Positions 49,004-61,500 of a stretch of 64,000 nt of DNA are shown piece after piece. The stretch spans positions 62,001 through 126,000 of the forward strand of contig VZRS01006725.1 in assembly GCA_013398055.1 (NCBI GenBank). Reading direction: 5' to 3'. The notes beneath the pieces are model-generated. The model had not been told where the DNA came from. It was given only the letters and a program-made list of their open reading frames with translations, and did no database searches. Both the position numbers and the translations under genes were made by a program. Position 1 is the first letter of the stretch. Each line of letters begins with the position of its first letter. This DNA is from Ifrita kowaldi. Its lineage: Eukaryota; Chordata; Aves; Passeriformes; Cinclosomatidae.

Positions 49004-51029
49004 AGGAAAAACCCATATGGAACAATGCTGGGCTTGCAGATGTGTTTTTTTCCTGCCCTCTGAGTAGGTTCAGTTTGCAAACTTAACTCAGACAATTTAC
49101 AAATATAATTGCAGTTGAGAATTAATTTAGGGGCTGTGTGGTGTGGTGGAAAGAACAAAATGTTTTCATTAGGAAAGTAGAGATCAGCAGTTCTGTACAG
49201 GATGAAGTGAGCAAGACCATGTACTTCACAAATAGAGGGTGACTTTAAATGAGATTGGCCCCTGATTTTGGGCTTTTTCTGTTTAGATTAAAATAGATAC
49301 TGAATCAGTAGTGAAAAGAATGGAAGCATCTTTTTTTTTCTTCAGTTGCTCTCGAAGAATCTTCTCAGAAATAGACCTATCTGATTTCTTGGTGGTTTCT
49401 TAGAGGGATCTGTGTTATGGGGTACAGAAACAGGACTGAAATAGTCACTGGGAGGAACTGGGAGCACTTCTTCCATGTCCTTCTCTCTTCAGTTCAGTGC
49501 TCTGAAGAGACAGTTGTCTATTAGCATTGAAGTAGTGCTAAGAAGCATCCACCTGAAGTGTTGTGGGCAAATGTTAGAAGTGAGTTTCCAGCCCAGACTG
49601 CTCACCAGTGTACAAGGTAGGGGATGGAGTTGATTGAAGATTGATTTCTTCAAGGCCAAAGTCAGTGGCAGAGTTACAACCAAACCCAGAACCCTCTTCC
49701 TTTGTCCCGGTGTGCCGTTCCCTCTCTCATCTCTCTCTGCTTTTTGCCTACCATGATCTCAATGTCTGTGCTGGTGGTGCTGAGAGCTCCCACCTGGCAG
49801 CTGGGAAATGCATGGCCAGCAGCACCACGGTGCTGTGACATCCCTAGGATGCTGCAGAGCCTGTGGTGGGCAGGCTCTGCCACTGATGAAGTTGAAGGAA
49901 TTCAGGGCACAGCCTCCCCCCTTCCCATGGCCCAAAACAAGAGTCTCACCGTGCAGGAGAATTCATTTCACTTGCTTTCTCATCTGCTGAAGTAATAGGG
50001 TCAGATCAGTGGGGAAAGCAGAAATTACTTTCAAGTTTCCTGACTCCCTGAGAAGGCTGCTCTCTGTATATGATGTGGTTACAGCTCCCAGACTGATGTG
50101 TTTATTTTACAGCCACAGCTCTGAGTGCACAGAGCGAGGTTACACAACAGCTACAACAACAAAAGTTTACACAAGGAGATACTTAGCTAGTAAACCTACA
50201 TCTAAAATAACAGGGTGCAGGTACATGGAGATATGTGAGACATGGCTGGTCATGTTTGTTTAGAACAGACCCATCCTGTCATCATAAAGGATCCCTTGAG
50301 CCTTCTCATAGTCTTACTTCAAAATTTATTGTGCTATTTAGCATATACAAGGTTAAGAAAATCAGCACCACAGCCAGATGGCTGGGACACTGTATCATCC
50401 TGTTGCTCTCTTCCCTACTGCCAATAAATTTGGTGGCCAAGGCAGGGCACCAGATGCAAGATGCTGCCAATCAAGCCAGCTGTGGGAATGGGAGCCTGGA
50501 TCTCCTCCGATCACTTCAGCTCCTAAGGAGGGCCTGTCTGCTTTGGCTGGGCAGCCTCAATCCTACAGGAAGTTGCTGCTGCAAGAGGAGGGCGAAACAG
50601 GGGTGGGATCAGAAGAATCGGCACTTTATCCACCTATTAGAAGAAATATTACCAGTGCCGTGAAGTTGTTACAAAATGAATTAGATAAAGAAGAAAAGTC
50701 ATATTCAATTAAATCATGCCGTTTTCTTCCTCTAGACAATGTGACACTGAGGCTATGCTTCACAGTTTATAGATTTGTATAGAAATTGGTGCTAATAGTT
50801 CAATTTTGTGTAATTATCCTGCTAGTAATGTTGAAAATGAAGAATCTGGGTAGAGGAAGGAAGGGACAATACTTCTATAAATACTTAATATCCAGAGGAG
50901 GCAGATGGGGTAAAATCATATTTAGAGATTAAAGATAAAGCAAAGAACTGCTGCAATCTAATTCCAGCTCTGACCCGGAGTTTCTGTCCATCATGAGATG
51001 TCACTAAAGCTCACTGGGTCTGGGTTATA

Positions 51030-51150
51030 TTTTTTGTTTCTTAAATCTTTTACATGAAGATAATACCTTACTATCTCACTGGGGCTTTGTGACAATTCAT
51101 GTCTGTATAACGCTTTGAAGCAGAGCTTGTAAAGTGCTAAGCATTATTCA
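51030..51150 (+). mobile_element. MIR-like ancient SINE fragment
   Basis: The order 'cttttacatgaagataatac', 'cttactatctcactggggct', 'ttgtgacaattcatgtctgt', 'ataacgctttgaagcagagc', 'gtaaagtgctaagcattatt' parallels the sense strand of the 3' half of MIR: 'tctgtaaaatggggataata', 'cctacctca', 'ggttgttgtgaggattaaat', 'gtaaagcgctt'. The colinear match over about 110 bp makes this the best of the three MIR-like fossils. Borders are approximate. Confidence 0.6.
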
Positions 51151-51493
51151 GATGAGATGAGGAGAATCTCTTATCTGAAACATCACGTTCTTCAGGGATG
51201 GGGAAGGAGGCAGTGATCTATTATCTGTAATACTCCTCTACAGACTAGGTTTGATCAGCCTTAGTGTGATTCAACAAAACCCTGTTCAACTGTGGACAAA
51301 TGGACATCTCTATTATAAGTGATGAAATGGAAACCTGGATAAAGGCAAAAATCGCCCGACACCGTCTTTGATCATAATCTATCTGCCCCTCAAAGGAGAG
51401 CATAATAATACAAACAAATTTGCGGAGGTAATCCAAAAATAACTCCTCCTGTTGTTCTGCCTGCACAGAGCCATCAGGAATGTGCTCAGGCAG

Positions 51494-51523
51494 TTGTTGT
51501 TGTTGTTGTTGTTGTTGTTGTTG
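51494..51523 (+). repeat. TTG microsatellite, 10 units
   Basis: Ten perfect TTG units, flanked by CAG upstream and CTG downstream. Read on minus this is CAG followed by ten CAA codons, inside a long stop-free frame (51646 to 51245), so it would encode an 11-residue glutamine tract if that frame were ever translated. Confidence 0.95.
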
Positions 51524-52853
51524 CTGTGGCAGTTCAGGGGCTGCCAAGTCACTCACGATGGGCGCTGCATCCCAGCGATCTGATGGTGCCTGTTGGCAAA
51601 ATTTGTAGAGCACCTCAGCATCATCTTTTGGAAAGGTAGTGAAGAATTAGGATGAACTTTGTCACTTGGTAATGACAGACACTGCTAGACCATCACTGGG
51701 TTAATTTAAAAAAAGTAAATAAAGCCATGTTTACAGGCAAAAGATTATTGCAGAGAAGAACATGGGACAGAATCAGCTGTGGAGTCAGAAAGTAGCAGGA
51801 TGGATGCAGGGAAGTTTCAAGCAGTAGCACAGATTTTCATCAAGTCTTTGAGGAAGAACAGGAAAGAGTAATTTTGCATGTAAAAATGCTCTTTCCTGTC
51901 AATAACTCTGTTCTGAAGCAGCACAGAGACTCACTGTAACATTCAGAGGCTCTCCTCTGCTCTTTCAGCAGTTTGAGCTTTCTGGACATGATTTCAAGGT
52001 CACACATCAGTGTCATCCCTGTTGTCAGTCAAATAATCAGCATTTTACTCACTCCTACTCACTCTTTTTGCCTGATACTCTGTTCTGCATTCCTGTGCAC
52101 AGAGCCAGCCTTTGCAGCCTTGGTGCCTTTTACATGGTGGTTCAAAAAAATAAATAAGACTTTGAATCCTTCTGATTTGCAAATCTTTGAGTATTATGCT
52201 TTCCTTTTGAGAAAGAGCTTCCTTTAAGTAAACAACTGGGGAATAAATGCAGATTTCTAAACTTGCTGTTATTCATCTCTTTTCCTTGTGGGTCTGCAGC
52301 ACCCTTCTGTGAGACATGAGCCCTGATGAATATTGACACAGAAATAATGACTGCCCATTGCTGCAGTGCCACTTGTGTTATATGTTGAAACCTATGCCTT
52401 CATTATTTAATAAAAACAAATGAATGAAATCTAATATTTCCATTTGGAAGGTGACCTATAAATTGTACCCATAAATTCTTATCATAAGTAACCCTGTACT
52501 TCAAAGTAGGAGTGTGCTGATTTGAACTGAGTTTCTGGAGTATTTGTACTCCCCAAAACACATATTTCAGCCAATTTTCATTAATAATTAATCATGACAC
52601 ACTGGTTCTAGGAGGTTAACAAGAACATAGCAAGTATAATACTCCCAGAATTACAAGCTTGGGGTGAACGTGGCGTGAAATGTTGGCATCTTTTGCTGCT
52701 TTTATCTGTTCTAGCCACTACTTGGGACGGGGATGAATAATGGACAAGTGTTTGTTCTCTGTGCTTCTCTGCTTTTCCTGATTTTCTTCCCAAGACAATT
52801 TTTTATGTCACTAATGATGGACTCACGTAAATGAAACTCTACTCTCTGTATAG

Positions 52854-52890
52854 GAATATATATATGTATATATATGTATAAAATATACAT
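52854..52890. repeat. AT-dinucleotide-rich low-complexity DNA
   Basis: Alternating TA units interrupted by G at regular positions ('atatatatatgtatatatat'). Confidence 0.85.
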
Positions 52891-55800
52891 GGGAAGTAAT
52901 AGTAGAGTCATCTTTATGTAAGTTTTTGCCTTTAAAGGTTTCATCTACTCCCTTCAGAGCCATCCGTCTTTCTGAGATGGCAGATTTGTATGTCCTACCA
53001 GCACGGTATTCCAGGATTGTCCTTATTAAGTGTGTCAGGTTTTGCCATGCAGCCTGTGAGCCCCTGCACGGTCACTCAGTAACCCTTTCAGTACCCTAGA
53101 TGCTCCTTGTTCCTGATGTACTGTCTTTTCAATATGCACTTTGGAGATTTCAGCATGCTAGAAGGTAAAATTGCGGGCTATAGAAGCTCTTAAAAGTCAG
53201 ATTTTGCCAACCACAGACTTGTCAAAGGCAAGTTTTTAAGCCTAATGAAGGAAGAGTAATGGGATCTTGAACCTCGCAGTGCTTTATATTAATTGCTTGC
53301 AAATGCTGACTGCTGGCAACTGTTCCACACTTGAAGCATAATGGACTGGGGAGGCCAAACTTGCATTCCTGCAATGTAGCAGATTTTTATAAGGCAGTGA
53401 AAATAACTGCAGAGGACAGGGAAGTGTCTGTGCCCACCCAGTGAGGTTTGGGAGGTCTTCAGGAGAGCAGCCTTGTACATAACCTCGTGTGTTACATACA
53501 CTTAAATTCGCTCTTACTGCATTTTGCCATGAACTCCGAAGAGATGCAAGGTACAGAAAAAGAAGGTCCAGTATTCCAGCACTTCTGCTGTTGGCTCTGA
53601 GAGCCATTTGTCTCAATTTGCCAGTGTAGTCATAGATGATACTCACACAAAATGCGTTAGTTCAAAAACCAGAGCAGATGAATGGAGTTAAAATTCTAGA
53701 CTTTACTTACTCACAATATATTGTCTGTCTTTTTCAGGAGAAAAAAATAAAGATATATTAAAGACAGGGAAGCAGTGCTTATCTAGTCTGATAGATTAAA
53801 AACCATTGGGAGACGAGGCAGGGAAAGGCATGCCAAGCACAGGGAGTCCAAGAGCAACAGTTTGGCTTCATTTGACTCTGTTTTGTTAGACAGTTTCCAA
53901 GTTTTCAACTGGCTTCATTAGGCTGAAATGGTTTATCTTGCTTTGTACATCTCGGCCTACTTTTAGCCTTTCTTTCTCTTTTCCTTTTACCCTGAAACTC
54001 ATGTTCTCCTATAAGCAAAGTGAACATGCAGAAAGGGAAAGGCTAGCACTTTACAATGTCACTCTTTTGTCTTCCTGACTTTTTCCCAGCTCACAATGTT
54101 TTAGCATTTTGTCTGCAGAGACACGTTTGCAGGGTTTTTGCATATGAAGCCGCAGGAGTTTTTAAGAGCTGCTAATGGACAAGTTAAAACTAAACTAACA
54201 ACTACTACGACTTCGGGGAATATCCTGTTTATGAAACATGTTTTTAGCATTTCCCTTTATTCACTGGGAATCGTTAGGACATTGCACGTGTGTGTGTTCC
54301 AAAAAGCTGGTATTTACTTGTAGCCCTGTGCTGTGGGGATGATAATGAATGAGCAATTGGAGCTTCTAATAAAAAGACTTGGGGGAAAGTACTAGGAACA
54401 GTGTGGTTTTAAGAAACAAAATTCCATTTTCTTGTACTGGTTGTTAGCAATGGATAATAAAAGAGGAATTCATCATCACACTACATTACATTAAACCTTG
54501 CTTCTCCCTTAGGTGTCAGCTCCCTGTAAATGGGTGGGATAATTACCAGAATGACTCACTGTGTTTTGGGTTCCAGCAGTGGAAGGTGAGGTGGTCACCA
54601 CCACAAGCAGTTGAGGGATTGACTTTGGTGTCCCCAGCAGAGCTGAGGGAAGGTTTTCCAGTTTGAGAGGTGACTTATTTGGCTGAGGCCAATTCCTCCT
54701 TTGACAAATGTCCTCTGCTGCTGGATTGCTCTGAGGAAGGAGAGTGTTTAATAATACTGCACCAGGATTTTGGGAAGATGAGGAGGCTCGCAGGGTGCTC
54801 GTGCAGCGCTGGTCGTGGCAGGCTCTCTCCCACAAACATCACTCCACTGGCACTGAGAGGTGTCCGTGTCAATCAGCTCATCTTATTTTTATGAACAAAG
54901 CCTGACTTAGCCTCAGGCTCAAGATTCAAGGCAAGATTTCAATCAAAACATAGATCACAGTCATTTTTGTGGCCAGTCCACACCCTATGCTGTGACAGAG
55001 AAACTGTCTCTACCTATGGCATGGAGCATTCATAAAACACCTTAAAAGCATCCTGCAGACCAAGGCAGACTGAATTGTGGCTCCTGCAGAACTGGCCAAA
55101 GATGGATCGAGACACTCTTGTCCTTGTCATCGTGCCCTGTGTACCCAGACCATTGCCCTAAAACAAGCTGGGTTGGCCCCAGGCTTACGTGACATATAAG
55201 TGTCCTCATAGATAACAGAAACTGATTGCAATAATTCTGTTTTTTAAACCATGGAGATCTGTTTTTTCTCCAAAAACACTTGCAAGATTTTTAAAAGTGG
55301 CTAGAAAATGTACGTGAAGTTATTTCTGCTTATACTGTTCCACACATAATCTCATACACAAATTAACTTTGAAAAGATCTGAGCATGTTTCGTTGTTTTA
55401 CCTAAAATCTGTACTTAAAACCAAGAGGAAATGTTCCTTCCTTTTTGCATTTAGACAGAAACTAGGTAGGTTTTCACATAAGGCAAGAAAAATTATAATC
55501 CTAGCAGAGTGATTGAGATAAGCTCATTCACCCTAACTAAAATGTTGTCATTTTCAATAACTTTTCTTATTCTGCATGAAGAAAATCATGTTGAAGTCTC
55601 AAAAAATTAAACGAAATTACAGTTGCATAATGAAGCTGAGCTCTTTATGGCTGGTAATAGAGGAGCAAGAATTTAGAGTTTAGTAAATTCATAGTGGTTC
55701 GGAAATGTTATGACAGAAAGAGGGCAATGCAGAGACAATAACAGAAGAACTTTCCATCCTATGACTTTATGCTGCTTATGAACAGATTGCAAGTTCTGGC

Positions 55801-58800
55801 ACAATCTGAAGCAGAAAACATATCTGTTTTTCATTTTGCAATTATCAGAATGATCAGAGGCTCCTATTTTTGCAGATTTTTGCTGGGAGAATTCGGCTAA
55901 ATTGCTCAGAAGCTGATCCCTGAGTGTTTTTATAATTGCATGCATATAAACACATCCAGTGGTGACAGCCCTTTGCTCAGGGAGCAGCCTCACCCAGATT
56001 CACCATGACAGGAGGACCTTCCCCACTAGGAAAGACCAGCAAAGTGTAGCTCAGAGCACTTCCACGGCTCACTCCAAATTCCTGCAGAAGTCCTGGACCC
56101 CTCCCTGCCCCTGCCATTGAATTCAGGTGCCTCCTAAATGTGCTGCAGCCTAATCCAGATGCACTCTGAAACACTGTACAGTGAGACTTATGCAATCCTC
56201 TCATCCTTTTTGGCTCAGAATTGGGCTGGAAGGCAGAAATACAGAGAATAATGGCAATGGAGCTTTTCTGAACAACAGGATATATATAAATTTGATTCTG
56301 GCAAGGAGTCGTGAGCTGTCAGGGTACAATTCACCACATTCCTGTATTTGTTTCAATTTGCTTATGCATAATCTTGTCAAAGTGATTTTTTCCCGTTTCT
56401 GAGGCTGTTGCATGAATGGGAGCTTCAAAGTGGTGCTCACAGAAAGTCAAACACGACTCGGTGTGTTCCATCTGGAAGCAGCAGCTCTAAGACACACAGA
56501 GGGGAAAATGGAAACAAATGAAAACATCCTTCAGAGACGATGTTTCTTCTGCATCAGGATCACTGGCTGTGTGATGCAAGGCATGATTTCTGAGATTTAT
56601 TCACAGAGAACAGAGAGAGCTTTGATACTGAATATACACGGGCTACGTGATTTCAACACTTCAAGTGCAAGGGGAGCCATGTACTTGGATTGTTCTGTGG
56701 GGGTTTTTAATAAATTAGGGCTTCATTATACTAATAAGTATAGCAGATGCATGGGAGAAGGTGTCCTGTAATGAATGTGGGAGGCTCTGCTGTACATAAC
56801 TTAGCAGAGCATTTGAAATGCTCTTTGACTTTCCCTTTGTGGATGCTCAGCTGCTTAATGTCAGGTATTTTTATACTCACAAAACAAAGCAAGCTCCTCT
56901 GTAGTGCCTCTTGCCTTGTTGTTTCAGAGACTTGCAGCGTGACAGAAGGTTTCTTATTGATTGCTTTTGTCTTAGCTCCTTCCTAGAGCACTTATCACAA
57001 CTTGGGGACCTCTGATTTCCATCGAGTACCACCAGTCCCCTCTGTGTCTGCTGAGTGGGCACCAGCCACTTCAGCCATCTCCATCCCTTTTCCTACAAGC
57101 TTTACAAAGATCAGACAGCAGTTCCCAAATCCTCCCTGCCCCAAGCAGAGAGAGCTGGGAGTTGCCATGAGCCTGAAAAGCACAGATGGTTTAATTCTCA
57201 GCATCTTGAGAACTTTTATAATATCATTGGGGCTAATAACAGACAAGACCTTTCATCCGGGAAAGACTTTCCCTAACTAGCTGCAATAGATAAAGTTCAG
57301 GACAAATAGGAAGAGGAGTTCTGCTTCACATCTTTCAGACTAGAAAATGTACATATATTTCATGTGTGAAATTGTGCTGAACACAATTTCGGCATGTTTT
57401 GCTGTGCTGAGGCCTCTAGATGGGCTCAGGTTTTGGGAAAGTTGTGGGGTTTCCCTTTTTCCAAGGCACAGAGCATTTGTAAGCATCCTCTAGTAGGAAG
57501 GCAGTGTCATCTTCAGCTCCATATCACCCATTCCCAGACTGAAATACTGAGGTATTCAGCATTGTTGATAAGTCATTTCTCTTTTACTTCTTTCTTTGTA
57601 CAGGTTCAAACAGTATTTACTGCTTCTCTAAACCAAGGTGCTCACAGGAAATCTAAACCTCTGCTGGGTTTTTTGCAGAGCATAAAACAATATCTGCAAC
57701 AAACTTCTTCAGCATTACCTGCCTGAAAGCCTGGAAACAAGTCAGCCCCGGGGCTGACATGACAATTTCTCTGCATTCCTTCACCTGGAAGTTTCTCTGT
57801 ATCTTTTCCATCTGACTGATTCGTGGCAGAGCTGCTCCCAAGGATAGTTTTTCCAGGCTATTTTTTGGCCCTTGTCAGCTGGCAGCTTCATAAGAAGCAG
57901 GACAGGCCTGGAGGGAGCAAAGGCTGAACCCCAAGTGGACAGGTAACCGGAGCTGGAAAAACAGGAGATGATGGCATGGATGGTATTCCTCATCCAAAGC
58001 ATTCAGTCACTATGTATGACAATCCTTTTCTTAAATCCCCCTGTTCCAAACCCAGCATCTTTTGTCCTGACGCACGGGGCCTTCAGAGCCCTCCATTCCT
58101 GCTCTGATCATGGCTGGAATTGGTCTCTCTGGTGCCCATCAAAACTAAGGGATGTCCAAACATGAGAGAGGAAAGTGGTGATGCTGTTGGATGAGTGCCA
58201 CTTATGATGAGGTATTTCAGAAATAGGTTCCTTGTGAGCAGGAGGCAGCACAGCCCTCCCTGTAGATGCAGGTGAGAGCTGGTACTAGAGCCAAGCCCAG
58301 CTCAGAGCTTGTGGCTTGGGAAAAAGTTTTGTCTAATGGGGGAAAAAAGCTGTAGCAATCAGCACTGCAAAGTGCTGACTGGAAGAATAAACATTAAAGA
58401 GATAAAGCAGACCAGAAGGCAAAAGCAATCAGATTTGTAAAAGAGAGCAGATTCTGATTTTATCTTATGGAAATAAATGCAATAAAAGCTTTCTAACTGG
58501 AGTTGTATAAAGTTGCAAATTTTTTTTATGCAATAGGAGAAAAATTGATGCCAGTGGTTCCTTTAATATTTTATGGAAATGCTTCAGCAAATAAATTGAA
58601 GTGTTTTTTTATTTGCAAACAGAAGGTAAATGGGACAACTGAAGCTTTTTTTTCTAAATATGTTTTTTTTCTATTAGATGGCTTCACCCTATGGTTGAGC
58701 AGCTTCTGCAAATAGTTTTTAGATACAATTTAAACATCATGAGCCAAGCTGTCCCTAATCATCCAGGACGGAATGTGTTAGGGGCTAGAAATGCTTGCTG

Positions 58801-59387
58801 GTGTTTCACCACAGAGCTGGACTGAGCTCCTGAGCATGGGCCATCACTCAGAGCTGATGGCCAGCACTCAGATCCTCTCTTGGTGTCACTAATGGGAACT
58901 GAAGTAGAATAAAAGTGCCAGAGGAACTGCAGCACATACAGGCATAGATGGCTTTTCCTTTGAAAAGCAAGGGAGCCAGCACAATGCATTAAAGCAGTCA
59001 TCTCCTTTTATCTGATAGCAGGGAAAAAAATTAACCCAGCTAAAAATAGTCAGGGCATTTTGCCCTATGATCTCTTTTCATCCTATGGATCAATATGCCC
59101 TGAGCTTGCATCCCATACATAAACAGCTTTCATGGGTGAGATGACCTTGCTATGCAATAGATGGATCTCTAATCAACAGACCGTGGTACAGTAGTGAGAG
59201 TAGGGTAGAAGGTAACTGAGTTTATAAATAACTGGATTCAATTAAATTCAAACTAAGATAAATCAGAAAATGTTACTCCAAAACCTCAAGACTTAAACAT
59301 CAAGAAGGCATTTCAGTGCCATGGGAGAACTTTGTTGATTGTAGAAGCATTTTACCAAAAATTGGCGGTTGTTCAGCAACTATTCAG

Positions 59388-59449
59388 GATTTGGACTCCA
59401 TGATCTTTGCGGGACCCTTCCAACTGAGGATATTCTGTGATTCTGTAAC
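59388..59449 (+). mobile_element. Short CR1 LINE 3' end
   Basis: 'ggactccatgatctttgcgg', 'gacccttccaactgaggata', 'ttctgtgattctgtaac' is the extreme CR1 3' end with an ATTCTGTG tail. The 'aactgaggatattctgtg' form matches the subfamily of the long element at 80-1315 (antisense 'gagtatcctgggttgg') rather than the 'aacccaaaccattctatg' form. Only about 60 bp remains. Confidence 0.85.
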
Positions 59450-61014
59450 TACTGAAGGAGGGGGACAGGACATAAAAAAACGCCTTCCTTTCCAAATTTA
59501 CCACTGACAGGTGGAAGCTGGAGGGGCAGGAGGAGCACACAGCACCCAGGGATTGTGAAGCAATGAGAAACTTAGGGCTGGCCTTGAAACAACTCTTCAC
59601 ACTAAGTACCTGTGTTATTTTAATGTGCAAGGAAGGTTTGTAGAGTTTTTATCCCTAAAATTAGTAATAACTGGGAGCATCTCTTTCTCTTTGGAGATCC
59701 ATCTCTTGGTGGTTCTTTCATCAGTAAAATCCTGGGCATGGTGTCCCTGCTGAGTCATCAGAGGAGCACTGAGACTGCCATGCAGTATTTTGTACTTTGG
59801 TCATTTGGTTGTCTGCAAAGAGAGTCGTATTTGGTTTTAAAATTAAGAAAGAGTGATCTTATATATTTTGAGATTTTATTAAAAAAATGCAGGCTAGGTC
59901 CTAAATTAACAGAAAGATTAAACATTATTTTATTCCCTTGCTATTTTTATTTCTTCATAATTAGGAAATAATTTGCTTTAGTAACTTTTTTTTTTTGTTC
60001 AAATAGTTCATAGGAGCTGTCAAGTTCTCTGTGTAAGAAACAGAGGGCAGATAGGATCAAGATGCTTGTGCTTGTGTGCAACGTGTGGGATACATAAAGG
60101 TACCTTCAGATAAAAACCCTTCATGCATTTTTTTCCTTCCTCTCTGCAAAACTGCAGCAAGTTATTGCAGCAAGTAAAAAGCATTTGAAGTGGGGAAAAA
60201 AACGAGTGTAATAAATACAAAAATTCTGCTGCAAGATGTGTTCAGTTCTAAATCAGATCTGGAGTATTCCAGGGCTGCTTTGTGAGGAAATACTGATGGT
60301 TGACAGAGGGAGATGTACTTCTCACACTGAGGCTGCCCCAGGGTGTACTGCAGAAATGGTCCCAGCGTCCGCAGTGCCATTGATGCTCCAGCATCCATCC
60401 CTGAGCTGAATTCCTGTGGTTTCCATGCTGCTGGAGAGTCACAAACTCCTTGTGATTCTCAGAGCATGACCCAGCCTGCCTGGGGAGGGGGACTGATCAT
60501 TAACCCAGGTCATTAGGATGGCCAATTCAGTCCAGTCTGATGGGTGTTCTGTCACACTTGCTTAATTTAATTTCTGCCCTAATATAAACTTTTATTAAAA
60601 CTTCAATTTACAATTTTCATATTAGTTTTAAGTACAGTTCAAGGAAAAGATGTAAAGAATTAGAATTAGGTGCAATCTTTCGTGTCCTGATTTGATTTCT
60701 GCCAACAGGAGAGTTGCAAAGGAGAAGAAACATCCGTGGAAGCACGGAATGCAAATTGCTCAGCACGCACAGAGTCCTGACACAAGCTGGGTGTTAATTT
60801 ATTTAAAGCTCATGATACTGTAATGAATTCAGGGTTTGCTTGGCTTTGAGGGAGAAACTGTGCATATATCAGGTAGCAGTAGGATATAACATTCAACTGC
60901 TTATTCTGGCCTCTGCTATTGTGGATGAAGCCCACGCTGCTTCTTCCTTCACCCTTGGAAAACAGCGGCAGAGCTCCTCAGGAGCGGGCTCAAATCCTTG
61001 TAGAGCTGTGTCCT

Positions 61015-61039
61015 GGAAGGAAGGAAAGAAGGAAGGAAG
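61015..61039 (+). repeat. GGAA microsatellite, imperfect
   Basis: GGAA units with one GGAAA interruption. GGAA repeats can bind ETS factors, but nothing local supports a function. Confidence 0.9.
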
Positions 61040-61404
61040 TCCATTATGGGGGTGAAACAGCATCCCTTCACTGTCAGGCACACTGTGTCTGTTTGATTGG
61101 GTGAATGGCAAACTCAGAGGAGGAGAGGCTGAGCCATTTAAATTTTATACCCATATAAATTATAGATGGAAATCACTTCTGGAATAGGGAGAGTTACAAT
61201 TGCCGTGTTCAGACCAGCCATTCGTATGGCAGCCGATGGTTGAGTTTTGTGAGATGGTGATCACTGGTAGTAGTCGCTAGTAATAATTTTATTTAAATTT
61301 CAGCAGTGGCCAGAGACTTCAGTTGAGCTCAGAGCCTCCATGGAAGTCTTTGCACAAACACCTGACAAGAGACCTTCGCAGCATTTGAGAGCAGGAGATA
61401 AGAT

Positions 61405-61500
61405 TTGTTATTATTCTCATTTCAGAGATTCAGAGAGATCAAGCAATTTGGGAAACGGCTCCTGGGAAGTCTGAGGCAGAGCACTGCACTGCTGTTAGTA
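61405..61500 (-). mobile_element. MIR-like ancient SINE fragment
   Basis: 'gttattattctcatttcaga', 'gattcagagagatcaagcaa', 'tttgggaa' and later 'tctgaggcagagcactgcac' follow the antisense of the MIR central region: 'attattatccccattttaca', 'gaggcacagagaggttaagt', 'aacttgccc', then 'tggcagagcc'. The element would be on minus. It is diverged and has no intact ends. Confidence 0.6.

Larger units (their letters stand above)
47192..59387. other. Non-genic unique sequence
   Basis: About 12 kb without a supportable gene. It contains an 18-bp palindrome at 48894-48911, an A-rich tract at 48969-49003, a MIR-like SINE at 51030-51150, a TTG microsatellite at 51494-51523, AT-dinucleotide-rich DNA at 52854-52890 and an 8-bp-stem GCAA hairpin at 58359-58378. 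Open frames up to 142 codons occur (50235-50663 plus; 51245-51646 minus) without a recognised domain. Confidence 0.5.

Noticed and set aside
50235..50782. Overlapping plus frames of 142 and 134 codons
   Set aside because: Two different frames are open over the same DNA, with no known domain and no clear splice signals.
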